Assembly (NCBI GenBank): GCA_949298975.1 | Contig: CASFYR010000024.1 | Location: 1 to 52,611 of the forward strand | Source of the DNA: an uncultured Bacillota bacterium | GTDB lineage: Bacteria; Bacillota_I; Bacilli_A; Erysipelotrichales; Erysipelotrichaceae | Length of the DNA: 52,611 nucleotides | Direction: 5' to 3' | Shown here: positions 15,250 through 23,642 of the stretch, piece by piece | Layout of the letters: every line of letters begins with the position of its first letter | How positions within the stretch are numbered: position 1 is the stretch's first letter | Program-made: the position numbers and the translations under genes | Notes under the pieces: generated by a model | The model's input: the letters and a program-made list of their open reading frames with translations, nothing else | Databases searched by the model: none | What the model was told of the DNA's origin: nothing

Positions 15250-16443
15250 ATGAAATTAGCACTAAAAAAATTTAAGATCAATGCCCCTTTTCCTACTACC
15301 CAATGCGGTCATATGACCCAGACTTTCTTGGTTAATGAATTTAAAGATGATCTTTATGGCCGGATGGTAAGCATTATTGATAATGGTCAAGTTTACTACC
15401 ATATTGTATATGATCTTTTAGGTTTAAAAGAATCTTATCAAAACCGAGTCAAAGACTATCTCAAAACTAAAGTAAACGATCCTTTTACTCTGGTAGTTTC
15501 ATCGACCCATACTCATTATGCCCACGACAATCAAAACGAGGCGTTCCTGGACTATTTGTACGATCTGACAGTAAAAGAGATCGACAGTTTAGAATATCAC
15601 GAATATGATAAATTGTATGTGCGTTTTTATCAGGAACACTTTAATAAAGTCGGCAGATCAAGAATTTCCGGCTATGAAAGTAATTTAGAATATCTGGGCG
15701 TAACCGAGATTGCTGCTGATGAGGCAGGAGAAGAAGTGTTGTTGAATCTTATCATCCATAATGTTCATCCAACAATTCTAAGCGCCGATGTAAAGTTCTT
15801 TTCTTCTGAATTTCCCGGCTGTGCTTTAAGAGAGCTTGAAAAGAAATATCCAAAACAATTCTTTATGTATTGTACCGGGGCGGCAGGTGATATCTCGACC
15901 CGTTTCAGCCGCAAGGATCAAACTTATGATTCCGTAATCGAGCTTGGCGGTGTGCTGGCTGATGAAATTGAACGCATTAAACAAAGAAGCGATACCTATA
16001 AACCGTTAAACTTTGCAATCAGGAATACTGAAGTTCCATACGAGCATGAGATAAAAGATATTGATATTTCAAAATTACGGGACGGACTCAGTGAAAGAGA
16101 ACTGATAACCGTTAATTACGGCAAGATCATCCGGGATAAGATGAAAGGCAAAGAAGATACTTTGGAAAAGCACGCCTTGATTACAGCGGTTAAATTAAGC
16201 GACCTGACAATCATCTATTTTCCTAATGAATTATTCTCAGACTACTTGAATAATATCGATCCTGAACGGACAATGGTAGCCACCTATTCTAATGGATATG
16301 CCCCATATATTTTACCGATCGGCTTTAAATATATCACTTACGAAATGTTTTTGGATACGCTCAGTGACAAGACCAAAAAAGATATCGCCAATACTTTGCA
16401 AACGATTGATAAAGGAGAAATATGGAAAACCGAAAAACAATAG
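15250..16443 (+). CDS. Neutral/alkaline ceramidase-like hydrolase
   Basis: A 397-residue protein resembling the catalytic N-terminal domain of neutral, non-lysosomal ceramidases, zinc amidases that cleave N-acyl bonds. Matching landmarks are STHTHYAHD (85-93), NVHPT (171-175), SSEFPG (185-190) and TGAAGDIST (209-217). No signal peptide is seen, so it should be cytosolic, unlike secreted ceramidases. The C-terminal Ig-like domain of true ceramidases is absent. In an amino-sugar operon it may remove an acyl group from an imported sugar, but that is inference. AAGGAGAG precedes the start; the end overlaps the next gene by 22 bases. Confidence 0.68.
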   Translation: MKLALKKFKINAPFPTTQCGHMTQTFLVNEFKDDLYGRMVSIIDNGQVYYHIVYDLLGLKESYQNRVKDYLKTKVNDPFTLVVSSTHTHYAHDNQNEAFLDYLYDLTVKEIDSLEYHEYDKLYVRFYQEHFNKVGRSRISGYESNLEYLGVTEIAADEAGEEVLLNLIIHNVHPTILSADVKFFSSEFPGCALRELEKKYPKQFFMYCTGAAGDISTRFSRKDQTYDSVIELGGVLADEIERIKQRSDTYKPLNFAIRNTEVPYEHEIKDIDISKLRDGLSERELITVNYGKIIRDKMKGKEDTLEKHALITAVKLSDLTIIYFPNELFSDYLNNIDPERTMVATYSNGYAPYILPIGFKYITYEMFLDTLSDKTKKDIANTLQTIDKGEIWKTEKQ

Positions 16444-17099
16444 CCAACCGGATCGATCATACCTTTCTAAAGGCTTATGCCAGCCGGGAAGATATGATTA
16501 AACTATGTAACGAAGCTAAAGAATATCATACTGCTATGGTAGCGATTAACTCGGCACAAGTTAAACTGTGTAAAGAACTGCTGAAGGGTACGGATATCCA
16601 TGTCGGAGCCGCTATTTCTTTTCCGTTAGGGCAAACGACGATTGCCGCCAAAGTCTTTGAGACGGAAGGTGCGATCAAAAACGGGGCGGACGAAATTGAC
16701 TATGTCATCAATATCACAGCTTTGAAAAACAAGGATTACGATTATCTGGAAGAAGAAATGCGGGCGATTGTTGATATCTGCCGTGCCCATAATGTCATCA
16801 GTAAGGTAATTTTTGAGAACTGTTACCTGACTGAAGAAGAGATAAAAAAGATGTGTGAGATTGCTTTAAAGTGCCTGCCGGATTATATCAAGACCTCGAC
16901 CGGTTTTGGGACATCAGGAGCTACGCTTAAAGACATCAAATTGATGAAAGAGATGGTAGGCGATAAAATCAAAGTCAAAGCAGCCGGTGGGATCAGATCT
17001 TATGCTGATTACAAGAAGTATGTTGAAGCCGGAGCTGAAAGGATCGGCACCAGCAGTACGCTCAAGATCATCAAGGAGTTTGAAGAAGGTAAGTTATGA
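16422..17099 (+). CDS. deoC: Deoxyribose-phosphate aldolase family protein
   Basis: A Schiff-base aldolase with a TIM barrel, 225 residues. YIKTSTGF holds the candidate Schiff-base Lys157, VKAAGG the second lysine (Lys186), and EIDYVIN the usual acidic residue. True DeoC splits 2-deoxyribose-5-phosphate into glyceraldehyde-3-phosphate and acetaldehyde. Departures from usual DeoC (AINSAQV where VCVNP is typical, AISFPLG where VIGFPLG is typical) and the lack of nucleoside genes nearby suggest another aldol substrate is possible. AAAGGAG lies inside the previous gene; the end overlaps nagA by ATGA. Confidence 0.85.
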   Translation: MENRKTIANRIDHTFLKAYASREDMIKLCNEAKEYHTAMVAINSAQVKLCKELLKGTDIHVGAAISFPLGQTTIAAKVFETEGAIKNGADEIDYVINITALKNKDYDYLEEEMRAIVDICRAHNVISKVIFENCYLTEEEIKKMCEIALKCLPDYIKTSTGFGTSGATLKDIKLMKEMVGDKIKVKAAGGIRSYADYKKYVEAGAERIGTSSTLKIIKEFEEGKL

Positions 17100-18259
17100 G
17101 TTTAGTTTTGATTAATGGCCGGATTGTCGATGGAATAAATGAGCCGTATATCGGCTATGTTGAGATGACAGGGGATACGATCACTAATGTCGCCAAAGGC
17201 GAATATCACGGGCATAAACAAACTTTTGACCTTGGCGGCTGTTATCTGATGCCGGGAATGATCGATGTCCATATTCATGGCAGCTATGGCTATGATTTTA
17301 TCAAGGATCCGCAAACTTCGGTTGATGAGGTAGCCAAAGGATTATACAAAGAAGGAACGACGGCCTTTTTAGCCAGCCTGACCGTTATCAGCCATAAGGA
17401 ATTGTGTTCCTTGCTCGAAGAGTATGCCGATGTCATTTCAAAACCGGGACAGTCGCGTTTTTTAGGCGTTCACAGCGAAGGGCCTTTTTTGGCAAAGGAA
17501 TATAAAGCCCTGATGGATGACCATTATTTAAGACCTTTTAAAAGAAGTGAATTTGCCGAAATGATAAGCAAAGCCAAAGGAAAACTTAAAACGATGACGA
17601 TCGCTCCGGAATTGCCTAATTTTGATGACATTCTGGATCTGGCAAATGAGAATCAGGTAAAACTTATGATCGGTCATTCAGCCGCTACCTGTGACGAAGC
17701 TATTTCGGCTATCGAAAAAGGATGTTCCGGCTATACTCATCTTTACAATGCCATGAGTCAGCACACCCATCGGGACCCCGGCATTGTTACAGCGGCTCTT
17801 TTGACCGGTGACGGATATGCAGAGCTGATCTGCGACGGCTTTCATATCGATAGAAAAGTTATCAAAGTAACTTATGATAAACTGGGATCAGACAAGATCG
17901 TTTTGATCACTGATGCTATGCCGGGCAAAGGTATGGGTGATGGTGAATATGTCTTTTCAAAACTTAACTGCCGCAAAGTCGGCAATACGGTAAGGGTCAT
18001 TGATACCGGACGGATCGCCGGCAGTGCTATCACTCAGCTTGACGCCATTAAAAACATGCGGGAATTTACCGGATGTTCAATAATCGATCTGGCAAAAATG
18101 TCATCATTAAATCCGGCCCGGCTTTTAGGAATTGATCACCGATATGGTTCGATCGGAGTGCATAAAGCGGCGGATTTGATTGTTTTAGATGAAGATCTAT
18201 CTTTGAAATATACTTTTATTGATGGAGAGTGTGTTTATTCTTCGATAAAGAATATTTAA
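17096..18259 (+). CDS. nagA: N-acetylglucosamine-6-phosphate deacetylase
   Basis: Hydrolyses GlcNAc-6-phosphate to glucosamine-6-phosphate and acetate. The amidohydrolase barrel shows the HIH motif (59-61), metal-binding Glu128 in GVHSEGP, His194 in GHSAAT, His215 in THLYNAM, and catalytic Asp273 in ITDAMPG. The 387 residues are standard. It starts within the deoC stop (ATGA), so the two are coupled. It completes the NanE-NagA route. No glucosamine-6-phosphate deaminase (nagB) lies in this window. Confidence 0.94.
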   Translation: MSLVLINGRIVDGINEPYIGYVEMTGDTITNVAKGEYHGHKQTFDLGGCYLMPGMIDVHIHGSYGYDFIKDPQTSVDEVAKGLYKEGTTAFLASLTVISHKELCSLLEEYADVISKPGQSRFLGVHSEGPFLAKEYKALMDDHYLRPFKRSEFAEMISKAKGKLKTMTIAPELPNFDDILDLANENQVKLMIGHSAATCDEAISAIEKGCSGYTHLYNAMSQHTHRDPGIVTAALLTGDGYAELICDGFHIDRKVIKVTYDKLGSDKIVLITDAMPGKGMGDGEYVFSKLNCRKVGNTVRVIDTGRIAGSAITQLDAIKNMREFTGCSIIDLAKMSSLNPARLLGIDHRYGSIGVHKAADLIVLDEDLSLKYTFIDGECVYSSIKNI

Positions 18260-18354
18260 TTAGCAATATAAATTTCTTAATGTTTTGATGGTTTGTGGTG
18301 TTGCTAATCAGATTGAATTATGGTAACTTAATAAATATAGAGGACCAAATAATA

Positions 18355-18462
18355 ATGATAGTTACTGGCAAAAGTTTACAAACCTATATCATGGATGACA
18401 GTGAATCATACACATTTTTGTCAGTGAAAATGTCAAATAAAGACCTTTTGTTGTGTTTATAA
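18355..18462 (+). CDS. Possible 35-residue small ORF
   Basis: A short reading frame opens at 18355, twelve bases after AGAGGA, and runs to a stop inside the terminator loop. It encodes 35 residues ending in a leucine-rich tail (DLLLCL). No family is recognised. Chance is a real possibility because the frame is short and overlaps a hairpin. Confidence 0.2.
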   Translation: MIVTGKSLQTYIMDDSESYTFLSVKMSNKDLLLCL

Positions 18463-18478
18463 ACAGTAAGGTCTTTTT
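18440..18478 (+). terminator. Intrinsic terminator after the amino-sugar locus
   Basis: Arms AAGACCTT (18440-18447) and AAGGTCTT (18468-18475) with a 20-base loop, followed by a short T run. It closes either the amino-sugar operon or the small transcript before it. The rest of the 274-base spacer holds only the possible small ORF. Confidence 0.7.
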
Positions 18479-18533
18479 ATTTTCTTGATCATTTCATTGT
18501 TTGGTCAATTAAAAAGGAGGATAAGGAAACAGC

Positions 18534-19946
18534 ATGAAAAGAAAATTTATAACGATAATATTGAGCATGTTGATGCTGGCGGTATTGCTGCCGACGGCGA
18601 TAGTGGCGGACGAAAAATTAACAATCACTTCAAATGTTGAGTATTATAACAAGAATTCTGATGAAAGTATAAATACGGTTGATTTTACTTTTGTTGGATC
18701 CGATTATAGTTTTGCCGGAGTAGTTGATGTTTACGTTAATAACGAACAAGTTAATGAAGCAGTGGATTATGTTACATTCGGATATTCCGGTGGTTACAAT
18801 TATGTCTACTTTTATTCCGATTTTATTAAGAGTTTTTCTGGTGATATTAATGCTGAAATCCGAATCGGCGGCGGTTATAATCAGACATTTAATGTCACCA
18901 TTAAAAACGAATTCTATGAACTGGCTGTTGATGTAGAAGCACCGGAAGGCGTTGACACAGAAGATGTATGGTCAGCCTTTGTTGATGAGTTAGGTTACAT
19001 AGATGGAAATCGAGATTTGATTTATGTGCCAAAAGGACAGTCGATCTCACTTTACGAATATAATTATTTGAAAGATAATATCATTTCCGAAGGCTGGTAT
19101 CTTGACGGTCAAAAAATCGAAGACGAAATAATCCCGACCCAAGACGGTGTGCTGACACTTAAATATGATTATCTTTCTTATGAATTGGACACAAATACTA
19201 ATGATATTGATTTTGGCAGTCTCAACCCGGGGTATGAAGTACCACCGGCAAAAGAGCTGACGATCACAAACGAAGGTAATGAGGCAGTAATATTGTACGA
19301 TTTCAGCAACGAGGAATGGGCCGAGTATAATCCAAAATATTATAATATTGAAGGATTTGACAAAATGGAAACTCCATACTTATTCCCAGGAGAGAGCGTA
19401 ACATTATCAATTACCCCATTGCCGGACTTGCCTTTGGGAAACTATGATGAGACAATTACTTTCTATGGCATAGAGAACATGGAAATTATGCCGATGGCGA
19501 GATCCACTAACGGCACAAGATTGTCTACATCACTAGCAGATGTAACCCTTAGTGAGCTTGATGTAGATATTCACTTCTCGGTGGTTGAGAAAAAGGCGGA
19601 GTACACATTAACTTTTGAAACAAATGGTGGGGAAACGATCCAAAAAGTGACACAGGAAGAAGGAACCAGCGTTGATCTGAGCAAATATGTACCAAGTCGA
19701 AACGGCTATGAATTCGGGGGCTGGTATCTTGATAAAGAATTAAGCACTAAAGCAAACAGCGTTGTATTAGACAGCAACAAAGTTGTTTATGCTGCGTGGG
19801 AAAAAATTAAAGATCCGGCAACAGGAGTTACAATACCGGATACCGGTGATGGTCAGATCGGTTATAATCTGCTGCTGCCGTCAGCTATAACCGTTATGGC
19901 AATATTAGTAATGATCAAGCAATATAAACAAAAAGACAACCGCTAA
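18534..19946 (+). CDS. Sortase-anchored surface protein with InlB B-like repeat
   Basis: A secreted 470-residue protein. It has a signal peptide (basic MKRK, hydrophobic core, likely cut after Ala25) and acidic beta-rich segments. An Ig-like segment around 220-320 (ELTITNEGNEAVILYD) is followed by one InlB B-type/Listeria-Bacteroides repeat (about 358-425, FETNGG and YEFGGWYLD). The end is a wall-sorting signal: IPDTG (434-438), a hydrophobic helix and the basic tail KQYKQKDNR. The motif is an LPXTG variant with Ile first, so a sortase should anchor it to peptidoglycan. Function is unknown; adhesion is plausible. AAGGAGG lies about 14 bases upstream. Confidence 0.75.
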   Translation: MKRKFITIILSMLMLAVLLPTAIVADEKLTITSNVEYYNKNSDESINTVDFTFVGSDYSFAGVVDVYVNNEQVNEAVDYVTFGYSGGYNYVYFYSDFIKSFSGDINAEIRIGGGYNQTFNVTIKNEFYELAVDVEAPEGVDTEDVWSAFVDELGYIDGNRDLIYVPKGQSISLYEYNYLKDNIISEGWYLDGQKIEDEIIPTQDGVLTLKYDYLSYELDTNTNDIDFGSLNPGYEVPPAKELTITNEGNEAVILYDFSNEEWAEYNPKYYNIEGFDKMETPYLFPGESVTLSITPLPDLPLGNYDETITFYGIENMEIMPMARSTNGTRLSTSLADVTLSELDVDIHFSVVEKKAEYTLTFETNGGETIQKVTQEEGTSVDLSKYVPSRNGYEFGGWYLDKELSTKANSVVLDSNKVVYAAWEKIKDPATGVTIPDTGDGQIGYNLLLPSAITVMAILVMIKQYKQKDNR

Positions 19947-19953
19947 CAAGCAT

Positions 19954-19985
19954 TAAGCAGCGAAATATTCGCTGCTTATTTTTTA
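19954..19985 (+). terminator. Intrinsic terminator after the surface protein
   Basis: Eleven-base perfect arms (19954-19964, 19968-19978), a three-base loop and a long T run make a strong terminator. Confidence 0.9.
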
Positions 19986-20026
19986 TAAAATAAGTTAAAA
20001 TATAGAAAACAGCAGGAGAAACAGCG

Positions 20027-20602
20027 ATGATAGAAAAGATACTAGTAGTAGACATGATCAACGGTTTTGTCAAAAGCGGAGCCTTGCATGACGAAAGAAT
20101 ATTGGATATCGTTCCTAAGATAAAACATATCATAGAGCGAAAAAACCAAAGTGAAATAATTGTCGTTGAAGATCGCCACACCATGCAAAGCACCGAGTTT
20201 GATGTTTTTCCGGTCCATTGTCTAAAAGGCGATAAAGAAAGCGAGACGATCGAAGAACTTCAGTATTTGTTTAACTTACCCAATTTTAGGGCCCGGATCG
20301 CCAAAAATTCAACCAATGCGTTTTTTGCGCTCGATGAGGCCGGAGAATCTGACGGCGATGTTTACTATATCGTCGGCTGCTGCAGTGATATTTGTATCCT
20401 GCATCTGGCTTTGACCCTCAAAACTTACAGCAATGAAATAAACCGTCCGATAAGAGTCGTTGTGATCAAGGATGCAATCGAAACCTATGATTCACCCGAT
20501 CATAATGCCGCTAAAGCCAACGAAGCAGCTGTTACTATATTAATGACGGCCGGAGTTGAAGTAATGACGCTGAAAGAACTACTGAAAGAGGAAAGCAAAT
20601 GA
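20027..20602 (+). CDS. pncA: Nicotinamidase / isochorismatase family hydrolase
   Basis: Hydrolyses nicotinamide to nicotinate, the first step of niacin salvage. The cysteine-hydrolase triad fits Asp9 (VVDMINGF), Lys93 (RIAKNST) and Cys123 (SDIC). The 191 residues and the next gene, nicotinate phosphoribosyltransferase, make nicotinamidase much likelier than isochorismatase. AGGAGAAACAG precedes the start. The stop overlaps the pncB start. It heads a four-gene NAD operon. Confidence 0.87.
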   Translation: MIEKILVVDMINGFVKSGALHDERILDIVPKIKHIIERKNQSEIIVVEDRHTMQSTEFDVFPVHCLKGDKESETIEELQYLFNLPNFRARIAKNSTNAFFALDEAGESDGDVYYIVGCCSDICILHLALTLKTYSNEINRPIRVVVIKDAIETYDSPDHNAAKANEAAVTILMTAGVEVMTLKELLKEESK

Positions 20603-22038
20603 CAAGAAAACGCAATTTATCGATGCTGGCCGATTATTATGAGTTTACAATGGCCAACGGTTATTATCAATTAGGACTTAAAGATGAATGGGTCGTGTTT
20701 GATATGTTTTACCGCCGCAACCCTGATGGCGGTGGGTTTGTCATTGCTGCCGGTTTAGAGCAGTTTATTGACTATCTTTTAAATCTGCATTTTGATGAAG
20801 AAGATATTGCATATTTCCAATCTAAAAAGATCTATGACGAAGGATTCCTTGACTATCTGCGCCATTTCCGCTTCAGTGGCAATGTCTATGCAGTTAAAGA
20901 AGGATCGATCGTTTACCCCAACACACCTTTGATAACGATCGAAGCCCCGCTTTGTGAAGCACAGATTGTGGAAACGATGCTTTTGCTGACAGTCAATCAT
21001 CAAAGTTTGATCGCGACAAAAGCCAATCGCATGGTCAAAGCTGCTAAAGGCAGGATAATTATGGAATTTGGCGCCAGAAGAGCACATGGCTATGATGCGG
21101 CAGTCTTTGGTGCACGGGCAGCTTATATCGGCGGCATCGGCTCAACTGCAACGATTGCGGCTGATAAAGCGTTTGGCATCCCGGCAGTCGGTACGATGGC
21201 TCATTCCTGGGTTCAGTTTTTTGACAATGAATATGAGGCTTTTAAGGCTTATGCAACCCTTTATCCAGATAACTGCACCCTGCTTATCGATACTTATGAC
21301 GTCTTGGACAGCGGTCTTGTCAATGCGATCAAGGTCGCCAAAGAAGTCTTGATGCCTCGGGGCCACCGTTTGGCCGGGGTCAGGATCGACAGCGGCGACC
21401 TGGCTTATCTTTCCAAAAAAGTTAGAAAAAAACTTGACGAAGAAGGCTTGCATGACACCAAGATCGTAGCTTCCAACAGTATCGATGAATATCTGCTGGA
21501 ATCGCTGTTTGACCAGGGAGCTAAGATCGATAGTTTTGGTATTGGGGAAAGGCTGATAACCGCCCGTTCGGAACCGGTGTTTGGCGGAGTATATAAACTG
21601 GCCGCGATTAAAAGAGATGATAAATACCAGCCGAAGATCAAAATTTCCGAAAACATTGAAAAGATTACCGTTCCGGGTTTTAAAAATCTGTATCGGATCT
21701 ATGATGAAGAGGATATGGGAATGATTGATGTCTTGGCGCTGTATGATGAAACCATTGATCATAACACCCCGCTGGTAGATCCGAATAAACCATATAAACG
21801 CTATTATATCGATCCTAAAGCTAAGATTGAAAAATTGAATATTCCGATCATTGAGCAGGGGCGGCTGATTTATGACTTGCCGTCATTAAAGGCGATCCAA
21901 AACAACACCAAAGCTAACCTGAAACGGGTCTGGGATGAGGAAAAACGATTCCACCATCCGCATCGTCACTATGTCGATCTGAGCGAAAAGTTATATCAGA
22001 TAAGAGAAGAACTGCTGAAAGCGGGGGAAATAACATGA
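20599..22038 (+). CDS. pncB: Nicotinate phosphoribosyltransferase
   Basis: Joins nicotinate and PRPP to make nicotinate mononucleotide. The 479 residues include DYYEFTMANGY at the start, FGARRAHG, the GTMAHSWVQ stretch with the expected active-site histidine, and RIDSGDLAYLS in the PRPP-binding half. AGAGGAAAGC lies inside the end of pncA, and both ends overlap neighbours by four bases, indicating tight coupling. Confidence 0.95.
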   Translation: MTRKRNLSMLADYYEFTMANGYYQLGLKDEWVVFDMFYRRNPDGGGFVIAAGLEQFIDYLLNLHFDEEDIAYFQSKKIYDEGFLDYLRHFRFSGNVYAVKEGSIVYPNTPLITIEAPLCEAQIVETMLLLTVNHQSLIATKANRMVKAAKGRIIMEFGARRAHGYDAAVFGARAAYIGGIGSTATIAADKAFGIPAVGTMAHSWVQFFDNEYEAFKAYATLYPDNCTLLIDTYDVLDSGLVNAIKVAKEVLMPRGHRLAGVRIDSGDLAYLSKKVRKKLDEEGLHDTKIVASNSIDEYLLESLFDQGAKIDSFGIGERLITARSEPVFGGVYKLAAIKRDDKYQPKIKISENIEKITVPGFKNLYRIYDEEDMGMIDVLALYDETIDHNTPLVDPNKPYKRYYIDPKAKIEKLNIPIIEQGRLIYDLPSLKAIQNNTKANLKRVWDEEKRFHHPHRHYVDLSEKLYQIREELLKAGEIT

Positions 22039-22643
22039 AGATCGTTTATATCGGAACATTTAATCCCCTGACGGTCGGCCATCTTTTGATAGCAGAAAAA
22101 GTTTATAATATGACAAAAGCTGAAATTGTTTTTGTTCCGGTTTCTGACGGCTATCAAAAAGAAGAACTGCTGACCCCTTTTAGACTGAGACAAGAAATGA
22201 TCGAAGCGGCAATCAATGATAACGATCATTTCATGACAAGCGATATTGAGGATCTTTTTTATCAGAAAAAAGGTCGGCAGCCTTATACTGTCGAAACGCT
22301 CGAACAATTGACAAACAAATATCAAGATGAGATCGGTCTTCTGATCGGCAGTGATAACTTCAGCGATCTTGATGGCTGGTATCAACCAGAAGAGATAATA
22401 GAAAAGTATGTGGTTTATGTGTTTCCCCGCTATAATCAGTCTCAAAGGTATCCGCAGTTATATGAGCGATATCGCAATCGTTTTATAATATTGGATCAGG
22501 AGCTGGTCACTTCGATCAGCGCCAGTATGGTTCGCCGCAATTTCAGAGAAGGTTTGAGCAATAAATACCTCCTGTCAAAAGAGGTAATAGATTATATTAA
22601 TGATAGAAAGGAATTGTTTAATACATATTTTAAGGAGCGATAA
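22035..22643 (+). CDS. nadD: Nicotinate-nucleotide adenylyltransferase
   Basis: Adenylates nicotinate mononucleotide to deamido-NAD. The nucleotidyltransferase motif near the N-terminus reads GTFNPLTVGH; the usual first histidine of HxGH is replaced by threonine, as in CoaD-like enzymes. The SISASMVRR stretch near the C-terminus supplies the second nucleotide-binding motif. The 202 residues are typical. The operon position between pncB and nadE supports NadD strongly. GGGGGAAA precedes the start. Confidence 0.9.
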   Translation: MKIVYIGTFNPLTVGHLLIAEKVYNMTKAEIVFVPVSDGYQKEELLTPFRLRQEMIEAAINDNDHFMTSDIEDLFYQKKGRQPYTVETLEQLTNKYQDEIGLLIGSDNFSDLDGWYQPEEIIEKYVVYVFPRYNQSQRYPQLYERYRNRFIILDQELVTSISASMVRRNFREGLSNKYLLSKEVIDYINDRKELFNTYFKER

Positions 22644-22644
22644 A

Positions 22645-23454
22645 ATGGAAGAAATATGGAAAAAGCTGGAAGACAGGGCGGAAGAGCGGATCGCTAAATT
22701 GTGCGGTGAGATAAAGGATTTTGCTGAAAGGAATCAGGTAAAACGCTTCTATATCGGGATGAGCGGTGGCATTGACTGCGCCGTAACCGCGGCTTTGACA
22801 AAAAGAGCGGGTATAGAGGTTGTGGCGATCACGATGCCGTTTGAAGCGGATAAAGTCAGTACCCGCAAACAGGGAGTGGATCATGCCCAAAAACAGTGTG
22901 ATGTACTGAATATCCCGCTTTATAAGGTGGATATCAGTCAAATTGAACCTTTGATCACAAACGGCTGTGCTGAAGCTGAATATGGCAGCAACCCGCTGAT
23001 TTCAGCCGAGTCAAGACTGGCTAGGGCAAATATATTGCCGCGTGTCAGGATGACCGTTTTATATTATGCTGCCCAGTGCGGCGGCGGGATGGTGCTTGGA
23101 ACCGGCAATCTTTCGGAAATGACGATGGGTTATTTTACCAAATGGGGAGATGGTGCCTATGATTTTGATCCGTTGGAAACAGTCACGAAAACCGAGGTAT
23201 TTATTCTGGCCAAACATTTGAATATTATACCGGAAATTATCAATAAACAGCCGTCAGCCGATCTTTGGGAAGGTCAGACCGATGAAAAAGAGATGGGTCT
23301 GGGATACCGGGATATCGATGAATTTATTCTGACCGGCAGGCATCCGGATGCCGCAGTGGCCGCAAAGATCAAAGCGGTGATCCGGCGCAACCGGCATAAA
23401 TTTACCGGCAAAGAAAAGGCAAATACAATTCTTGAACAATTGATCTCATCATGA
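22645..23454 (+). CDS. nadE: NH3-dependent NAD+ synthetase
   Basis: Amidates deamido-NAD to NAD. The ATP-pyrophosphatase loop is SGGIDC, with Cys in place of the usual Ser, followed by ATP-binding and TGNLSE segments. AAGGAG (22632-22637) points to the ATG at 22645, one base after nadD, giving 269 residues; an upstream in-frame ATG at 22600 would add a non-homologous tail inside nadD. No glutaminase domain is present, so ammonia is the expected donor. The stop codon lies inside the terminator. Confidence 0.93.
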   Translation: MEEIWKKLEDRAEERIAKLCGEIKDFAERNQVKRFYIGMSGGIDCAVTAALTKRAGIEVVAITMPFEADKVSTRKQGVDHAQKQCDVLNIPLYKVDISQIEPLITNGCAEAEYGSNPLISAESRLARANILPRVRMTVLYYAAQCGGGMVLGTGNLSEMTMGYFTKWGDGAYDFDPLETVTKTEVFILAKHLNIIPEIINKQPSADLWEGQTDEKEMGLGYRDIDEFILTGRHPDAAVAAKIKAVIRRNRHKFTGKEKANTILEQLISS

Positions 23455-23470
23455 ATGATGAGATTTTTTA
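23443..23470 (+). terminator. Intrinsic terminator overlapping the nadE stop
   Basis: Ten-base arms ATCTCATCAT and ATGATGAGAT (23443-23452, 23455-23464) nearly touch and are followed by seven T. The nadE TGA lies within the hairpin. Confidence 0.85.
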
Positions 23471-23516
23471 TTAGATGACATCTGAAAAAAACTAAAAAAG
23501 ACAAATAATAACTATA

Positions 23517-23578
23517 TGAAAATATTTTCAATAAAAAATGTGCATTATTTTCATTAAATGTGAAAATATAGTGAAAAT
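23517..23578. promoter_or_regulatory. Cluster of TGAAAAT half-sites upstream of the peptide operon
   Basis: A perfect 14-base palindrome of TGAAAAT with its complement spans 23517-23530. Further half-sites lie at 23546-23552 (reverse), 23561-23567 and 23572-23578, just before the -35. The half-site recalls the CodY box, but orientation and spacing differ from AATTTTCWGAAAATT. A repressor or activator site for the peptide operon is inferred. Confidence 0.4.
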
Positions 23579-23582
23579 TAGG

Positions 23583-23611
23583 TTGAAACATTTTTAAAAA
23601 ATAATTATAAT
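23583..23611 (+). promoter_or_regulatory. Promoter of the peptide-utilisation operon
   Basis: TTGAAA (23583-23588) and TATAAT (23606-23611) with 17-bp spacing, a near-consensus vegetative promoter. The start should fall near 23618, 25 bases before the first ATG, which has a GGAGGGG site. Confidence 0.85.
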
Positions 23612-23642
23612 CTACTCATATTTAAGTTTTGGAGGGGCGGGA

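Noticed and set aside
22600-22644. Longer nadE beginning inside nadD
   Set aside because: AAGGAG points to 22645 and the added residues do not look like the family N-terminus.
23517-23580. Canonical CodY box
   Set aside because: Half-sites match but the spacing and order differ from AATTTTCWGAAAATT, so a CodY site is not claimed.
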